Shown here: in pieces, positions 1-7,484 of the stretch
How positions within the stretch are numbered: the stretch's first letter is position 1
Layout of the letters: every line of letters starts with the position of its first letter
From: Mannheimia indoligenes
Lineage (GTDB): Bacteria > Pseudomonadota > Gammaproteobacteria > Enterobacterales > Pasteurellaceae
Assembly (NCBI RefSeq): GCF_036880405.1
Contig: NZ_JBAJJM010000022.1
Span: forward strand, 1-17,700
Length of the DNA stretch: 17,700 nucleotides
Reading direction: 5' to 3'
Position numbers and translations under genes: made by a program
Notes under the pieces: model-generated
The model's database searches: none
Seen by the model: only the letters and a program-made list of their open reading frames with translations
What the model was told of the DNA's origin: nothing

Positions 1-20
1 GTTCCGCCAATTTATTTAAT

Positions 21-52
21 AACCGATTAGTGTATAACTAATCGGTTTTTTC
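21..52 (+). terminator. Rho-independent terminator of the gene left of the window
   Basis: An 11-bp perfect stem (21-31 pairs with 37-47) with a 5-nt loop is followed by a run of T. A TAA at 17-19 closes one open frame entering from the left edge (last codons FRQFI), so this probably ends a plus-strand gene outside the window. That reading frame is too short to confirm. Confidence 0.8.
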
Positions 53-53
53 G

Positions 54-82
54 TTTTTATACTCTGTGAATTCTGCTAGAAT
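54..82 (+). promoter_or_regulatory. Candidate xerD promoter (extended -10)
   Basis: TGCTAGAAT at 74-82 is an extended -10 element. The -35 at the usual 17-bp distance (TTTTTA, 54-59) is poor and overlaps the T-rich tail of the preceding terminator. The start codon of xerD lies 33 bases downstream of the -10. Assigned by eye only. Confidence 0.4.
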
Positions 83-105
83 TTGTAAAACTTCTAATAA
101 AAATA

Positions 106-114
106 ACCGCTTGT
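106..114 (-). repeat. DNA uptake sequence (USS) core
   Basis: ACCGCTTGT, the reverse complement of the A. pleuropneumoniae-type USS core, abuts the xerD start codon and occupies the place where a ribosome binding site would be. Further single cores of this kind lie inside tilS (1431-1439 and, as ACCGCTTGC, 2050-2058) and inside mutS (14501-14509). Confidence 0.8.
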
Positions 115-1008
115 ATGGCTGAACTTGATCCCATTATTGAACAATTTCTTGATACGTTATGGCAAGAACACGGTTTGTCTGAAAACACTATAGCTTCTTA
201 CCGTTCTGATCTAGAGCGTTTTTCTGATTATTTTTCTGAGCCAAAGGCTTTCCTATCTATTGACCATATCGACTTACAAGGCTTTTTAGGCGAGCGTTTA
301 GAGCAAGGCTATAAAGCAACCAGTTCAGCCCGAATGTTAAGTTGTTTACGTAAGTTTTTTCGTTTTTTAAGTCTTGAGAATTATCGCAAAGATGATCCAA
401 CGCTTACGCTCACTTCGCCAAAACGTGGGGCTCATTTACCCAAATCGCTAAGTGAAGAGCAGGTAATAGATTTGCTTGATGTGCCGAATACGCTAGATCC
501 AATCGAATTACGTGATAAAGCAATGTTAGAGCTACTTTATGCAACGGGTTTGCGTGTAACAGAGTTGGTCTCGCTTTCCACAGATAATATCAGCCTAAAG
601 CAAGGCGTGGTGAGAATTATCGGTAAAGGGGATAAAGAGCGTCTTGTGCCATTAGGTGAAGAGGCGAATTATTGGATACAGGAGTTTTTCCAATATGGTC
701 GTCCGATTTTGTTGAATAATCAGCAGTCGGATGTGGTGTTTCCGAGTCGTCGTGGGCAGCAGATGACCCGACAGACATTTTGGCATCGCATTAAGCACTA
801 CGCTACACTTGCCGGTATTGATAGCGGTAAACTCTCGCCACATATTTTACGACACGCTTTTGCCACCCATTTAGTGAACCACGGTGCGGATTTGCGTGTG
901 GTACAAATGTTACTTGGGCATAGTGATTTATCTACCACCCAAATTTACACCCAAGTGGCGAAAGCTCGCTTGAAATCGCTGCATCAGCAATTTCACCCTA
1001 GAGGTTAG
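115..1008 (+). CDS. xerD: Site-specific tyrosine recombinase XerD
   Basis: XerD works with XerC at the chromosomal dif site, under FtsK control, to resolve chromosome dimers before division. The 297-residue product has the family's usual length. An N-terminal SAM-like core-binding domain spans about residues 5-90 and the catalytic domain about 108-290. The full active-site set is visible: R147 (GLRVTEL), K171 (GKGDKER), H243 and R246 (HILRHAFATH), H269 (LLGHSDLS) and nucleophile Y278 (TTQIYTQ). Segments such as LQGFLGERLEQGYKATS and MTRQTFWHRIKHYA are nearly those of Haemophilus XerD, which favours XerD over XerC. The ATG at 115 gives the expected N-terminus but has no Shine-Dalgarno sequence; a USS sits directly before it. 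The last 11 bases overlap the end of convergent tilS. Confidence 0.96.
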   Translation: MAELDPIIEQFLDTLWQEHGLSENTIASYRSDLERFSDYFSEPKAFLSIDHIDLQGFLGERLEQGYKATSSARMLSCLRKFFRFLSLENYRKDDPTLTLTSPKRGAHLPKSLSEEQVIDLLDVPNTLDPIELRDKAMLELLYATGLRVTELVSLSTDNISLKQGVVRIIGKGDKERLVPLGEEANYWIQEFFQYGRPILLNNQQSDVVFPSRRGQQMTRQTFWHRIKHYATLAGIDSGKLSPHILRHAFATHLVNHGADLRVVQMLLGHSDLSTTQIYTQVAKARLKSLHQQFHPRG

Positions 1009-2263
1009 TTAAACAGCCAATCCATTCATCTTGCCAGAAAATCAACGGTGTGCGATCTCGTTCCCAAATGGGTACACCGTGATTTTGCCAAATTTTTTTC
1101 ATCTCTTCTCTATGTGGCTTGCCGTAGCATTTCACTTTTCCTTGCTTTCCGATAGTCAGAGAAACAGCTTGCTCAGCAAGCCCACTCGGTAATAACAAGC
1201 GGTGATTTTGTTCCTTTTTTTTGTAAATGATTTCTTGTTTGTGGCGAATGATAGTGCCGAGCTGATAAGGCAATTCCATTTCACTTTCTGTATTCAAAAC
1301 CATTTCAAAAGCGGGAATAGCCTCTAATTCTTCGGTAATAAAAATGGCTTGCTGATAACGTCTGATTACCTTATTGCCGATTTTAAGTTGTGGGTTTTTA
1401 TCTGCATTTGCAAAAATTAACTCAAAAATGACCGCTTGTAGTTGTGCTTGGGTTGGCATTGCCACGCCATTTTTTTCCAACCATAAACGGAGCAGTTGTT
1501 GCTGTTTTGCTGGTGAAAAATCCTCAAAACCAATGATGGATAACTGCTGATTTTCGCCCATTCGTTGCTTAAGTTCATTGCTGAGCAACTCTTCAATTAA
1601 CGCCTGTTGTACTTGGCAATGTTGAGCTGAACGAGCTACCATTTCATTGAAATGCTGCCAGCGTTGATTGAGTTTAGGTAGGATTTCATTCCGTAAGAAA
1701 TTGCGGTCGAATCGGCTATCTGCGTTGCTTTCATCTTCAATCCAATCCAATTTGTGTTGAGTTGCGTATTCAACTAATTCCGCTTTACTGATACCTAATA
1801 GCGGTCGAAAAAGCGTAAAATTTTGCAAAACATTGACCCCTTGCATTGCTGATAAGCCTTTAATGCCACTGCCACGTTTTAAGGCGAGCAGGAAGGTTTC
1901 TGCTTGATCGTCTAAATGGTGGGCAGTGGCAAGTACCTCATTGGCGTTTAGGTGCTGTTGAAAGGCTTGGTAGCGTGCGGCTCTTGCACCGTTTTCAATG
2001 CCGTTTGATGCATCGACAGTTACTTTTTGCAAAATAAAGGGAATATTTAACCGCTTGCAATATTGTTGGCAGAATTCTGCCCAATGGTCAGCATTTGGGC
2101 TTAAGCCGTGGTGGATATAGATAGCTCGCACTTTAAAAGTCGTGCGAGAGAAAAGATGAAGTAGTGCTACGGAGTCGAGTCCACCACTTAAGCCTACCAG
2201 AAACTGGCTTGCGGCCGGTAGGTGTGTTTGGCATTGGGCTTGAAAGTGGTGGAGTAATCCCAT
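998..2263 (-). CDS. tilS: tRNA(Ile)-lysidine synthase TilS
   Basis: TilS uses ATP and lysine to convert C34 of tRNA-Ile2 (CAU anticodon) to lysidine, switching the tRNA from methionine to isoleucine and from AUG to AUA decoding. It is an essential cytosolic enzyme. I start it at 2263, giving 421 residues. An in-frame ATG at 2311 would only add 16 residues lying inside mnmE. The PP-loop SGGLDS is at residues 26-31. Other family signatures are HHGL (51-54), AHHLDDQAET (114-123), the acidic ED..SN (176-180) and RNFLRNEI (187-194). The middle substrate-binding and C-terminal TilS domains follow. One base separates the mnmE stop from this ATG, so translation is probably coupled. The 3' end overlaps xerD by 11 bp tail to tail. 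Confidence 0.95.
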   Translation of the reverse strand: MGLLHHFQAQCQTHLPAASQFLVGLSGGLDSVALLHLFSRTTFKVRAIYIHHGLSPNADHWAEFCQQYCKRLNIPFILQKVTVDASNGIENGARAARYQAFQQHLNANEVLATAHHLDDQAETFLLALKRGSGIKGLSAMQGVNVLQNFTLFRPLLGISKAELVEYATQHKLDWIEDESNADSRFDRNFLRNEILPKLNQRWQHFNEMVARSAQHCQVQQALIEELLSNELKQRMGENQQLSIIGFEDFSPAKQQQLLRLWLEKNGVAMPTQAQLQAVIFELIFANADKNPQLKIGNKVIRRYQQAIFITEELEAIPAFEMVLNTESEMELPYQLGTIIRHKQEIIYKKKEQNHRLLLPSGLAEQAVSLTIGKQGKVKCYGKPHREEMKKIWQNHGVPIWERDRTPLIFWQDEWIGCLTNL

Positions 2264-2264
2264 T

Positions 2265-3623
2265 TTACTTACCGATACAAAATGAGCTGAAAATATTGCC
2301 GAGCAAATCATCGGAGGTAAATTGCCCCGTGATTTCGCTTAACGCATTTTGCACCATTCGCAGCTCTTCTGCTAGCAATTCGCCGGCAAAGAATTGAGTA
2401 AGTTGAACGTGGCCTCGCTCTAAGTGGGTGGCTGCGGTTTCTAACGCTTGCAAGTGACGGCGGCGAGCCAAGAATCCACCTTCAGTAGAGCTTTGGTAGC
2501 CCATTGATTTTTTCAAGTGGTTACGCAGTAAGTCCACGCCGACTTTGGTTTGAGCAGAAAGGCGAATCATAGTGAAATCGTCCACTTGAATCAGCCCTTC
2601 AGGCTCGCTGGATAAATCCACTTTGTTGCGAATCACGGTAACCGGCATATTGGCCGGTAGTTTCGCCAAGAATTCTGCCCACTCGCTGCGGAACTGATCG
2701 GCTTGCTGCTCGGTGCTGTCAATCATTAATAAAACGTGGTCAGCTTGGGCGATTTCGTCCCAAGCCCGTTGAATGCCAATGCGTTCTACTTCATCGCTGG
2801 CATCACGCAAGCCGGCAGTGTCGATAATATGTAGCGGCATTCCGTCAATGTGGATATGCTCACGCAGCACATCACGGGTCGTGCCGGCAATGTTAGTCAC
2901 AATCGCAGCCTCACGTCCGGCTAAGGCGTTGAGCAGGCTTGATTTTCCTGCATTTGGGCGGCCGGCAATTACCACTTTCATCCCTTCACGCAGAATTGAG
3001 CCTTGTTTAGCTTCACGGCGAACACTGTCTAATTGGGCGATGATTTCGTTTAATTTGCCTTCAATTTTGCCGTCTGCCAAAAAGTCAATTTCTTCATCAG
3101 GAAAGTCGATAGCTGCCTCCACATAGGTGCGGAGATAAATGACCGAATCGACCAACTGATTCACTTTATTGGAAAATTCACCTTGTAGCGATTTTAACGC
3201 CGAACGAGCCGCTTGTTCGCTTGTAGCATCAATTAAATCAGCAATTGCCTCAGCTTGGGCTAAATCAAGCTTATCGTTCAAAAAGGCTTGTTCGGAAAAT
3301 TCCCCGGCACGGGCAATGCGAATGCCTTCAACTTGTAGAATGCGTTTCATCAACAAATCTAAAATCACTTGTCCGCCGTGGCCTTGCAGCTCCAAAACAT
3401 CTTCGCCGGTAAAGGAGTTTGGGGCTTTGAAAAACAGGGCGATACCTTGATCAAGCACTGTGCCGTCTTCGTCTTTGAAAGGCAGATAATTTGCCAAGCG
3501 GGGCTGTAATTTTTTGCCTAATACCGCCTCGGCAACGGTTTCCGCCAAGGGGCCGGATACTCTTAAAATGCCGACTCCGCCACGTCCGATTGGTGTGGCT
3601 TGGGCAACAATGGTTTCTTTCAT
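2265..3623 (-). CDS. mnmE: tRNA modification GTPase MnmE (TrmE)
   Basis: MnmE, in complex with MnmG, installs the (carboxymethyl)aminomethyl group at C5 of wobble U34 in several tRNAs, using a folate one-carbon donor and GTP hydrolysis. The 452-residue protein has the N-terminal tetrahydrofolate-binding domain (about 1-118), a helical domain, and an inserted G domain (about 215-375). The G motifs are complete: P-loop GRPNAGKS (221-228), K-loop/G2 NIAGTTRD (244-251), DTAG (268-271) and NKVD (333-336). The C-terminal CIGK, with C449, is the hallmark of the family. The start at 3623 has GAGGAT about 6 bases upstream. It is the first gene of a mnmE-tilS unit. A candidate promoter (TTTACC, 17 bp, TATTAT) lies on the minus strand at 3703-3731. 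Confidence 0.97.
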   Translation of the reverse strand: MKETIVAQATPIGRGGVGILRVSGPLAETVAEAVLGKKLQPRLANYLPFKDEDGTVLDQGIALFFKAPNSFTGEDVLELQGHGGQVILDLLMKRILQVEGIRIARAGEFSEQAFLNDKLDLAQAEAIADLIDATSEQAARSALKSLQGEFSNKVNQLVDSVIYLRTYVEAAIDFPDEEIDFLADGKIEGKLNEIIAQLDSVRREAKQGSILREGMKVVIAGRPNAGKSSLLNALAGREAAIVTNIAGTTRDVLREHIHIDGMPLHIIDTAGLRDASDEVERIGIQRAWDEIAQADHVLLMIDSTEQQADQFRSEWAEFLAKLPANMPVTVIRNKVDLSSEPEGLIQVDDFTMIRLSAQTKVGVDLLRNHLKKSMGYQSSTEGGFLARRRHLQALETAATHLERGHVQLTQFFAGELLAEELRMVQNALSEITGQFTSDDLLGNIFSSFCIGK

Positions 3624-3644
3624 TTTTTATCCTCAAATTGGGTT

Positions 3645-3692
3645 GCAAGCGGTTGGATTTTGGTAAATTTTTACGAAAAACTGACCGCTTGT
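3645..3692. repeat. Inverted pair of USS copies
   Basis: GCAAGCGGT at 3645-3653 and ACCGCTTGT at 3684-3692 face each other across 30 bases. The right copy carries the A/T arm (GTTTTTCGTAAAAATTT read on the minus strand). The pair lies in the mnmE leader between the divergent promoters and mnmE, so the mnmE transcript could form a hairpin here. Confidence 0.7.
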
Positions 3693-3707
3693 AATGATTG
3701 CTATAAT
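3681..3707 (+). promoter_or_regulatory. Promoter of the MFS transporter gene
   Basis: TGCTATAAT at 3699-3707 is a consensus extended -10. The best -35 (CTGACC, 3681-3686, 15-bp spacing) is weak, as often with extended -10 promoters. It would leave an untranslated leader of about 100 bases before the ATG at 3815. Confidence 0.5.
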
Positions 3708-3731
3708 ACCGAAACCAAGCCTAAAGGTAAA
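3703..3731 (-). promoter_or_regulatory. Candidate mnmE promoter, sharing its -10 with the divergent one
   Basis: On the minus strand TTTACC (3731-3726) is separated by 17 bp from TATTAT (3708-3703). The -10 lies on the same bases as the plus-strand TATAAT at 3702-3707, so the two RNA polymerases could not occupy the region together. Confidence 0.4.
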
Positions 3732-3814
3732 ATAAAAGGCGGTGTGCGATTGCTCGTATTCGGGCGAAGGAGTAGAATAGCCGCTCTTTATTTAAACAAC
3801 GCAATACGCATTTA

Positions 3815-4879
3815 ATGTCTTTAGAAAAACTCTTACTCACTCGCCGTTTTATTTCCACCACCGCATTTTTTTCAATGCAGAGCGTCTTTTTCTTCTATCT
3901 GAAAGGGAAAGGATTAGATAACACCCAAATTGCTTTTTCGCTTTCGTTATTGATGTTTTGTAATCAAGCGTTAGCGATTATTGCTGGCATTTGGGGCGAC
4001 CGTTATGGCTTGGCGAAAATGATGTTGTTGGGTTGTTTGTTGGATGTGGTGGCTTATGTCCTTTTTTTAGCCGCCGATAATTACTTGATTTTACTGATGG
4101 CGACCACCTGTTTCGGACTGGGGAGTTGTTTGTTTGGCACGAACGCAAGAGCATGTTTGCTTGCGTTGGCAGGCAATGAGTATACCTCTAAAACCCGCTT
4201 GCAGGGTAAATATTTAAAGGTGACGAGTATGTCTTCGATGCTCGCTCCGCTCATTATCATTCCGTTTATTAAATATGATCTGATTGAAACGCTGATTTGG
4301 TGTTGTTTTATTTTGGAGGCGGTGCTATTTGTCTTTATGGTAAAACCGTTTTCGGCGGTGGAGAATATTCAAGGCAAAGTGAAATTCCGTTTCTCGCAAA
4401 TTAAGGAAATCATCAGCAAAGAGTTTTTGTTCGCTCACTTAATGCTGTTTGTGCCGTTGAGTGTCGCATCTTCCTATTTTATTATTTTCCCGTATTTGTT
4501 TGATAAAGTGCTGAACGCCCCTGAACATTCGCCGATAGCTTTATTTATCAACGGGATTTTAACCGTAAGCCTGCAATCCTCGTTTTCTCGTAAGATTAAT
4601 TTAACGAAAAAGCAGTTGATTTGGGTTTCGCCTCTGCTTGCTGTTGCAATTATTCTGCCTTGGTTTATTGCTGTTCAAGTCGCCACCTTAACCGCCGCCT
4701 ATATTTACACCGTGATTTTTACTGTGGTGGAAGTCTTTGCTTTAACCGCAATGGCGAATTTATTGGTGAAATTTGATAACGGCAAAAACCGAGGCTTTAT
4801 TTTTGGCTCGTCCCGCCTGATTTTGTCGATTACCACGATGATTACAATGAATTTAGTGCCAGTGATTTTCTTGATTTAA
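3815..4879 (+). CDS. Major facilitator superfamily transporter
   Basis: A 354-residue inner-membrane protein with about 11 hydrophobic segments; substrate unknown. TM1 covers roughly residues 13-29 and TM2 about 39-58. They are followed by the MFS motif-A-like loop GIWGDRYG (58-65), diagnostic for the superfamily between TM2 and TM3. A longer polar loop with lysines (about 180-198) separates the two halves. At 354 residues it is somewhat shorter than the usual 390-420, mainly in the C-terminal half. ATG at 3815 is the only possible start, since an in-frame TAG lies at 3773-3775. No good ribosome binding site precedes it; an AAGGAG at 3767-3772 is too far away. The stop codon overlaps a USS. 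Nothing in the context names a substrate. Confidence 0.8.
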   Translation: MSLEKLLLTRRFISTTAFFSMQSVFFFYLKGKGLDNTQIAFSLSLLMFCNQALAIIAGIWGDRYGLAKMMLLGCLLDVVAYVLFLAADNYLILLMATTCFGLGSCLFGTNARACLLALAGNEYTSKTRLQGKYLKVTSMSSMLAPLIIIPFIKYDLIETLIWCCFILEAVLFVFMVKPFSAVENIQGKVKFRFSQIKEIISKEFLFAHLMLFVPLSVASSYFIIFPYLFDKVLNAPEHSPIALFINGILTVSLQSSFSRKINLTKKQLIWVSPLLAVAIILPWFIAVQVATLTAAYIYTVIFTVVEVFALTAMANLLVKFDNGKNRGFIFGSSRLILSITTMITMNLVPVIFLI

Positions 4880-4910
4880 CAAGCGGTCGTTTTTCGTAAA
4901 AATTTTACCA
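4879..4910 (+). repeat. USS between convergent genes
   Basis: ACAAGCGGTC at 4879-4888 is followed by the A/T arm GTTTTTCGTAAAAATTTTAC. The small palindrome GTAAAAATTTTAC is the only terminator-like structure between the MFS and lysR-type genes, and it is weak. Confidence 0.75.
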
Positions 4911-4921
4911 AAATAGGCAGT

Positions 4922-5824
4922 TTATCTCTGCCACAGCGGATTTTCAGAAATCAACTCCTCCAGCCATGCCAAAAATAGCTTTACCCTTTTGGGGGTGTAG
5001 CCTGAGTAAGGATAGACGAAATACATCGGCATTGCATAAAACGCTTGTTCGGGTAAGATAGGTTGTAGTTGTCCGCTACAGAAATAAGGCTCGGCGGCAA
5101 CCTTGGGGAGATAGCCTACGCCTAAACCGGCAAGTGTACCTAAATAGTAGGTTTGGGCATTGTTAAATGTGAGCTGAAATGGCGGTTCAAATGGTGGTTG
5201 GTCAACCGGTAAGATCTTACTTTGCTTTCCAGTTGCAGCAAATTTAAACGACAAATAGCGGTGATGTTGCAAATCGTTCAATGACAGAATCGGCGGATTG
5301 TTTGTCAGATAATCTGACGTGGCACACAGGCAGAATGGCATTTGCCCAATCTCCTTTGCCACCAAATTCTCATCCGCCACCACTCCCCCACGAATCGCAC
5401 AATCCACTCTCTCTTTTGTCAAATCAACAACCCGTTCGCTACTGCCGATTTCAAGACGTAATTTCGGGTATTTTGCTGTGAATTGTGGCAAGTTTGGTAC
5501 AATTAGGTAATCAGCTACTGGCGAGGGCATTTCGACATTCAGCAAGCCACAAACTTCCTCTTGCTCCTGTAGGTCATTATGAATTTCATCAAATTCCGAT
5601 AGTAGTGGCAAAATCCGTTGATAGTATGCTAGTCCGTCGGCGGTCGGAGATACTTTGCGGGTTGTGCGGTAGAGCAATTTCACACCTAGATGATTTTCCA
5701 AGCCCTGAATTTGCCCTGAAAGCGTGGTGGTTGCTATCCCCAATTTGTTGGCAGCCTGAGTAAAGCTGCCTGTTTCGATAATGCGGCAAAACGCTTGCAT
5801 TGCCTCTAATTTATCAAGTGCCAT
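4922..5824 (-). CDS. LysR-family transcriptional regulator
   Basis: A DNA-binding regulator of the LysR family, 300 residues from the ATG at 5824. The N-terminal winged helix-turn-helix covers about residues 1-60: ALDKLEAMQAF..., with the recognition region FTQAANKLGIATTTLSGQIQ followed by LENHLGVKLLYRTTRKV. The effector-binding half, typical in length, runs from about 90 to 295. I prefer 5824 over the upstream in-frame ATG at 5866: MALDKLEAM is the usual LysR N-terminus and a GGGGGGGAA purine run lies directly before it. The extra 14 codons would run through a USS. It is divergent from the PQQ-dehydrogenase-like gene, so that gene and its own promoter are the likely targets (inference). Inducer unknown. 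Confidence 0.9.
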   Translation of the reverse strand: MALDKLEAMQAFCRIIETGSFTQAANKLGIATTTLSGQIQGLENHLGVKLLYRTTRKVSPTADGLAYYQRILPLLSEFDEIHNDLQEQEEVCGLLNVEMPSPVADYLIVPNLPQFTAKYPKLRLEIGSSERVVDLTKERVDCAIRGGVVADENLVAKEIGQMPFCLCATSDYLTNNPPILSLNDLQHHRYLSFKFAATGKQSKILPVDQPPFEPPFQLTFNNAQTYYLGTLAGLGVGYLPKVAAEPYFCSGQLQPILPEQAFYAMPMYFVYPYSGYTPKRVKLFLAWLEELISENPLWQR

Positions 5825-5834
5825 TTCCCCCCCT

Positions 5835-5880
5835 ACAAGCGGTAATTTTTTGCAAAATTTTAGCAAAAATCGACCGCTTA
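5835..5880. repeat. Inverted pair of USS copies with A/T arms
   Basis: ACAAGCGGT at 5835-5843 with its arm AATTTTTTGCAAAATTTTAG faces GACCGCTTA at 5872-5880. The hairpin lies in the leader of the LysR gene (minus strand), close to the start codon, where it could affect translation or transcription. Confidence 0.75.
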
Positions 5881-5888
5881 CAGTATTA

Positions 5889-5908
5889 TTATCCGAAATT
5901 TCGGATAA
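5889..5908. promoter_or_regulatory. Perfect 20-bp palindrome, likely operator
   Basis: TTATCCGAAATTTCGGATAA reads identically on both strands. It lies between the divergent LysR and dehydrogenase genes, about 43 bp upstream of the dehydrogenase -10. It is symmetric about a base step, so it does not fit a strict T-N11-A LysR box. It is still the best candidate binding site for the adjacent regulator. Confidence 0.6.
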
Positions 5909-5927
5909 ATAAACCGAGTTTGTGTTA

Positions 5928-5956
5928 TTTATCGCTCTAATTGATCAACCTATAAT
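5928..5956 (+). promoter_or_regulatory. Promoter of the PQQ-dehydrogenase-like gene
   Basis: A consensus -10 TATAAT at 5951-5956 is preceded at 17 bp by TTTATC (5928-5933), a poor -35. That fits a promoter needing an activator. A good ribosome site, AGGAAAG, begins at 5980, 4 bases before the ATG at 5991. Confidence 0.55.
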
Positions 5957-5990
5957 ATCCTCAGTTTTAGATTCTTATTAGGAAAGCAAA

Positions 5991-7403
5991 ATGAAAAAAA
6001 ACTTACTTGCTCTGAGCATTGGAATGGTAGCAGCCACAGCTGCATTTGCGGAAAAATCGTTTGATATGAACCAAGCTGAGCCGTTTGAGGCAAAAGTGTT
6101 GGTTGAGGGGTTGAAAGATCCATGGGATATGCAGATTGACCGTAATGGCCAGCTTTGGATTACACAAGTCGGCGGAGATATTGCGATGATTGATGCGAAA
6201 AGTGGGGAACGGAAAGTGATTCACCACTTTGACAATGTGGTCAATGGCGGTATTCAGCAAGGTTTGTTGGGCTTAGCATTGGATAAAAATTTCTTATCCG
6301 GCAAAGGCGATAACATTCTTTACGCAGCTTATGCTTACAAAGCAGCAGACAGCAACGCTTACACTAAAATAGTGAAATTGACCTTAAATGCGAAAGCAGA
6401 CAAGGTTGAAAAAGAGGAGATTGTGCTGGATAAATTGGCGTCTTACACCGATCACCAAGGTGGGCGTTTGTTGCTTGGGCCGGATAACAAGCTCTACTAC
6501 ACCATCGGCAACCAAGGGGCAAACCAATACGACCGAACCTGTATGGCGGATCGTGCTCAACGCTTACCGACAGCCGAAGAGCTGGCGAACAAAGATTGGG
6601 CTGCATACCAAGGAAAAACCTTGCGTTTCAACACGGATGGTTCGGTACCGGAAGATAATCCTGTGTTAAACGGTGTGAAGAGCCATATTTATACTTACGG
6701 ACACCGCAATCCACAAGGAATTGTGTTTGCTGGTGATAAGCTCTTCCAAGAAGAGCAAGGGCCGGGTTCGGATGATGAAGTTAATTTACTGGAAGCTGGT
6801 GCTAATTACGGTTGGCCTCACGTTGCTGGCTATCCGGATAACCAAAACTACATTTATACCAGTTATGCCACAGCGGAAAAATGTGGCGAGTTACCACAAA
6901 CCATAGGCGATACTACTTTTGAAACCCACGGCGGTGAGGCACCCAATAAAATGGTCGCTCAAAAAGAAACCGATTTTGTGCAGGAAGCAAACTACCGCAA
7001 CCCTCTCAAAACTTTCTTTACCGTACGCAACGGACACAATATGTTTGACAAAGGCAACTGTCCGGATTCCAGCTATCTCTGCTGGCCGACAGCGGCTCTG
7101 TCCAGTATTGCTTACTACCCGAAAGATGGCAAAGTAAAAGCGTGGCAAAACTCGATTTTAGTTTCCGGACTGAAAAGTGGTGCAATTTACCGTATGCCGC
7201 TCAATAGTAGTGTTGATGATGTGCAAGGCGAGCTTTACAAACATTTCGCCAGCCCGAACCGCTACCGCAATGTCACAGTTAATCACGACGGCAGTAAAAT
7301 CTATGTGATGACTGATACTCAAGGTGCTTCACTCGGTTTAGACGGCAAACAGAATATGCAAATGCAAAATTCTGGTGCGATTTTGGTGTTTGAAGCCAAA
7401 TAA
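5991..7403 (+). CDS. Periplasmic PQQ-dependent sugar (glucose/sorbosone) dehydrogenase
   Basis: A homologue of the soluble quinoprotein glucose dehydrogenase of Acinetobacter, a six-bladed propeller that oxidises aldoses with PQQ and Ca2+. The 470-residue product has a Sec signal peptide ending at AFA/E (about residue 20). Residues matching the Acinetobacter active site are present: general base H155 (TDHQGGRL), R239 and N240 (GHRNPQG), G257-P258 with the acidic SDDEVNL segment for Ca2+/PQQ, T367 (CWPTAA), K395 (GLKSG), and R424/R426 (NRYRNV). C357 and C364 match the enzyme's disulfide. It is therefore probably catalytically competent. Substrate and electron acceptor cannot be told. Divergent from a LysR gene; no PQQ biosynthesis gene is in the window, so cofactor would have to be encoded elsewhere or scavenged. 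Confidence 0.9.
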   Translation: MKKNLLALSIGMVAATAAFAEKSFDMNQAEPFEAKVLVEGLKDPWDMQIDRNGQLWITQVGGDIAMIDAKSGERKVIHHFDNVVNGGIQQGLLGLALDKNFLSGKGDNILYAAYAYKAADSNAYTKIVKLTLNAKADKVEKEEIVLDKLASYTDHQGGRLLLGPDNKLYYTIGNQGANQYDRTCMADRAQRLPTAEELANKDWAAYQGKTLRFNTDGSVPEDNPVLNGVKSHIYTYGHRNPQGIVFAGDKLFQEEQGPGSDDEVNLLEAGANYGWPHVAGYPDNQNYIYTSYATAEKCGELPQTIGDTTFETHGGEAPNKMVAQKETDFVQEANYRNPLKTFFTVRNGHNMFDKGNCPDSSYLCWPTAALSSIAYYPKDGKVKAWQNSILVSGLKSGAIYRMPLNSSVDDVQGELYKHFASPNRYRNVTVNHDGSKIYVMTDTQGASLGLDGKQNMQMQNSGAILVFEAK

Positions 7404-7412
7404 ACCTGTTGG

Positions 7413-7420
7413 TAAGCGGT
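7413..7420 (+). repeat. USS, one base from consensus
   Basis: TAAGCGGTC followed by AGTTTTTAGTGATTATTTAC, just after the stop of the dehydrogenase gene. The first bases of the core are altered (GTAAGCGGT). Confidence 0.6.
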
Positions 7421-7447
7421 CAGTTTTTAGTGATTATTTACAACACA

Positions 7448-7484
7448 AAAGCCCTGAACATTCTCCTGTTCAGGGCTTTGTTTT
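7448..7484. terminator. Bidirectional terminator between convergent genes
   Basis: A 12-bp perfect stem (AAAGCCCTGAAC at 7448-7459 with its complement at 7468-7479) and an 8-nt loop. The plus strand continues GTTTT and the minus strand is followed by a mixed T-rich stretch. It serves the plus-strand dehydrogenase and the minus-strand thioredoxin-like gene. Confidence 0.85.

Noticed and set aside
2264..2311. Upstream start for TilS at 2311 (16 extra residues)
   Set aside because: The extension lies wholly inside the end of mnmE. The ATG at 2263 gives the normal TilS N-terminus and a coupled start.
2773..3450. Two plus-strand open frames inside mnmE
   Set aside because: Shadows of a strongly conserved gene on the other strand, with Ser/Ala/Arg-rich translations and no start signals.
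3600..3815. Plus-strand open frame whose TAA overlaps the MFS start codon
   Set aside because: It begins antisense within mnmE and upstream of the mapped promoter. The part downstream of the promoter has no ATG or ribosome site. The TAATG overlap looks accidental, though a short GTG-started leader peptide cannot be fully excluded.
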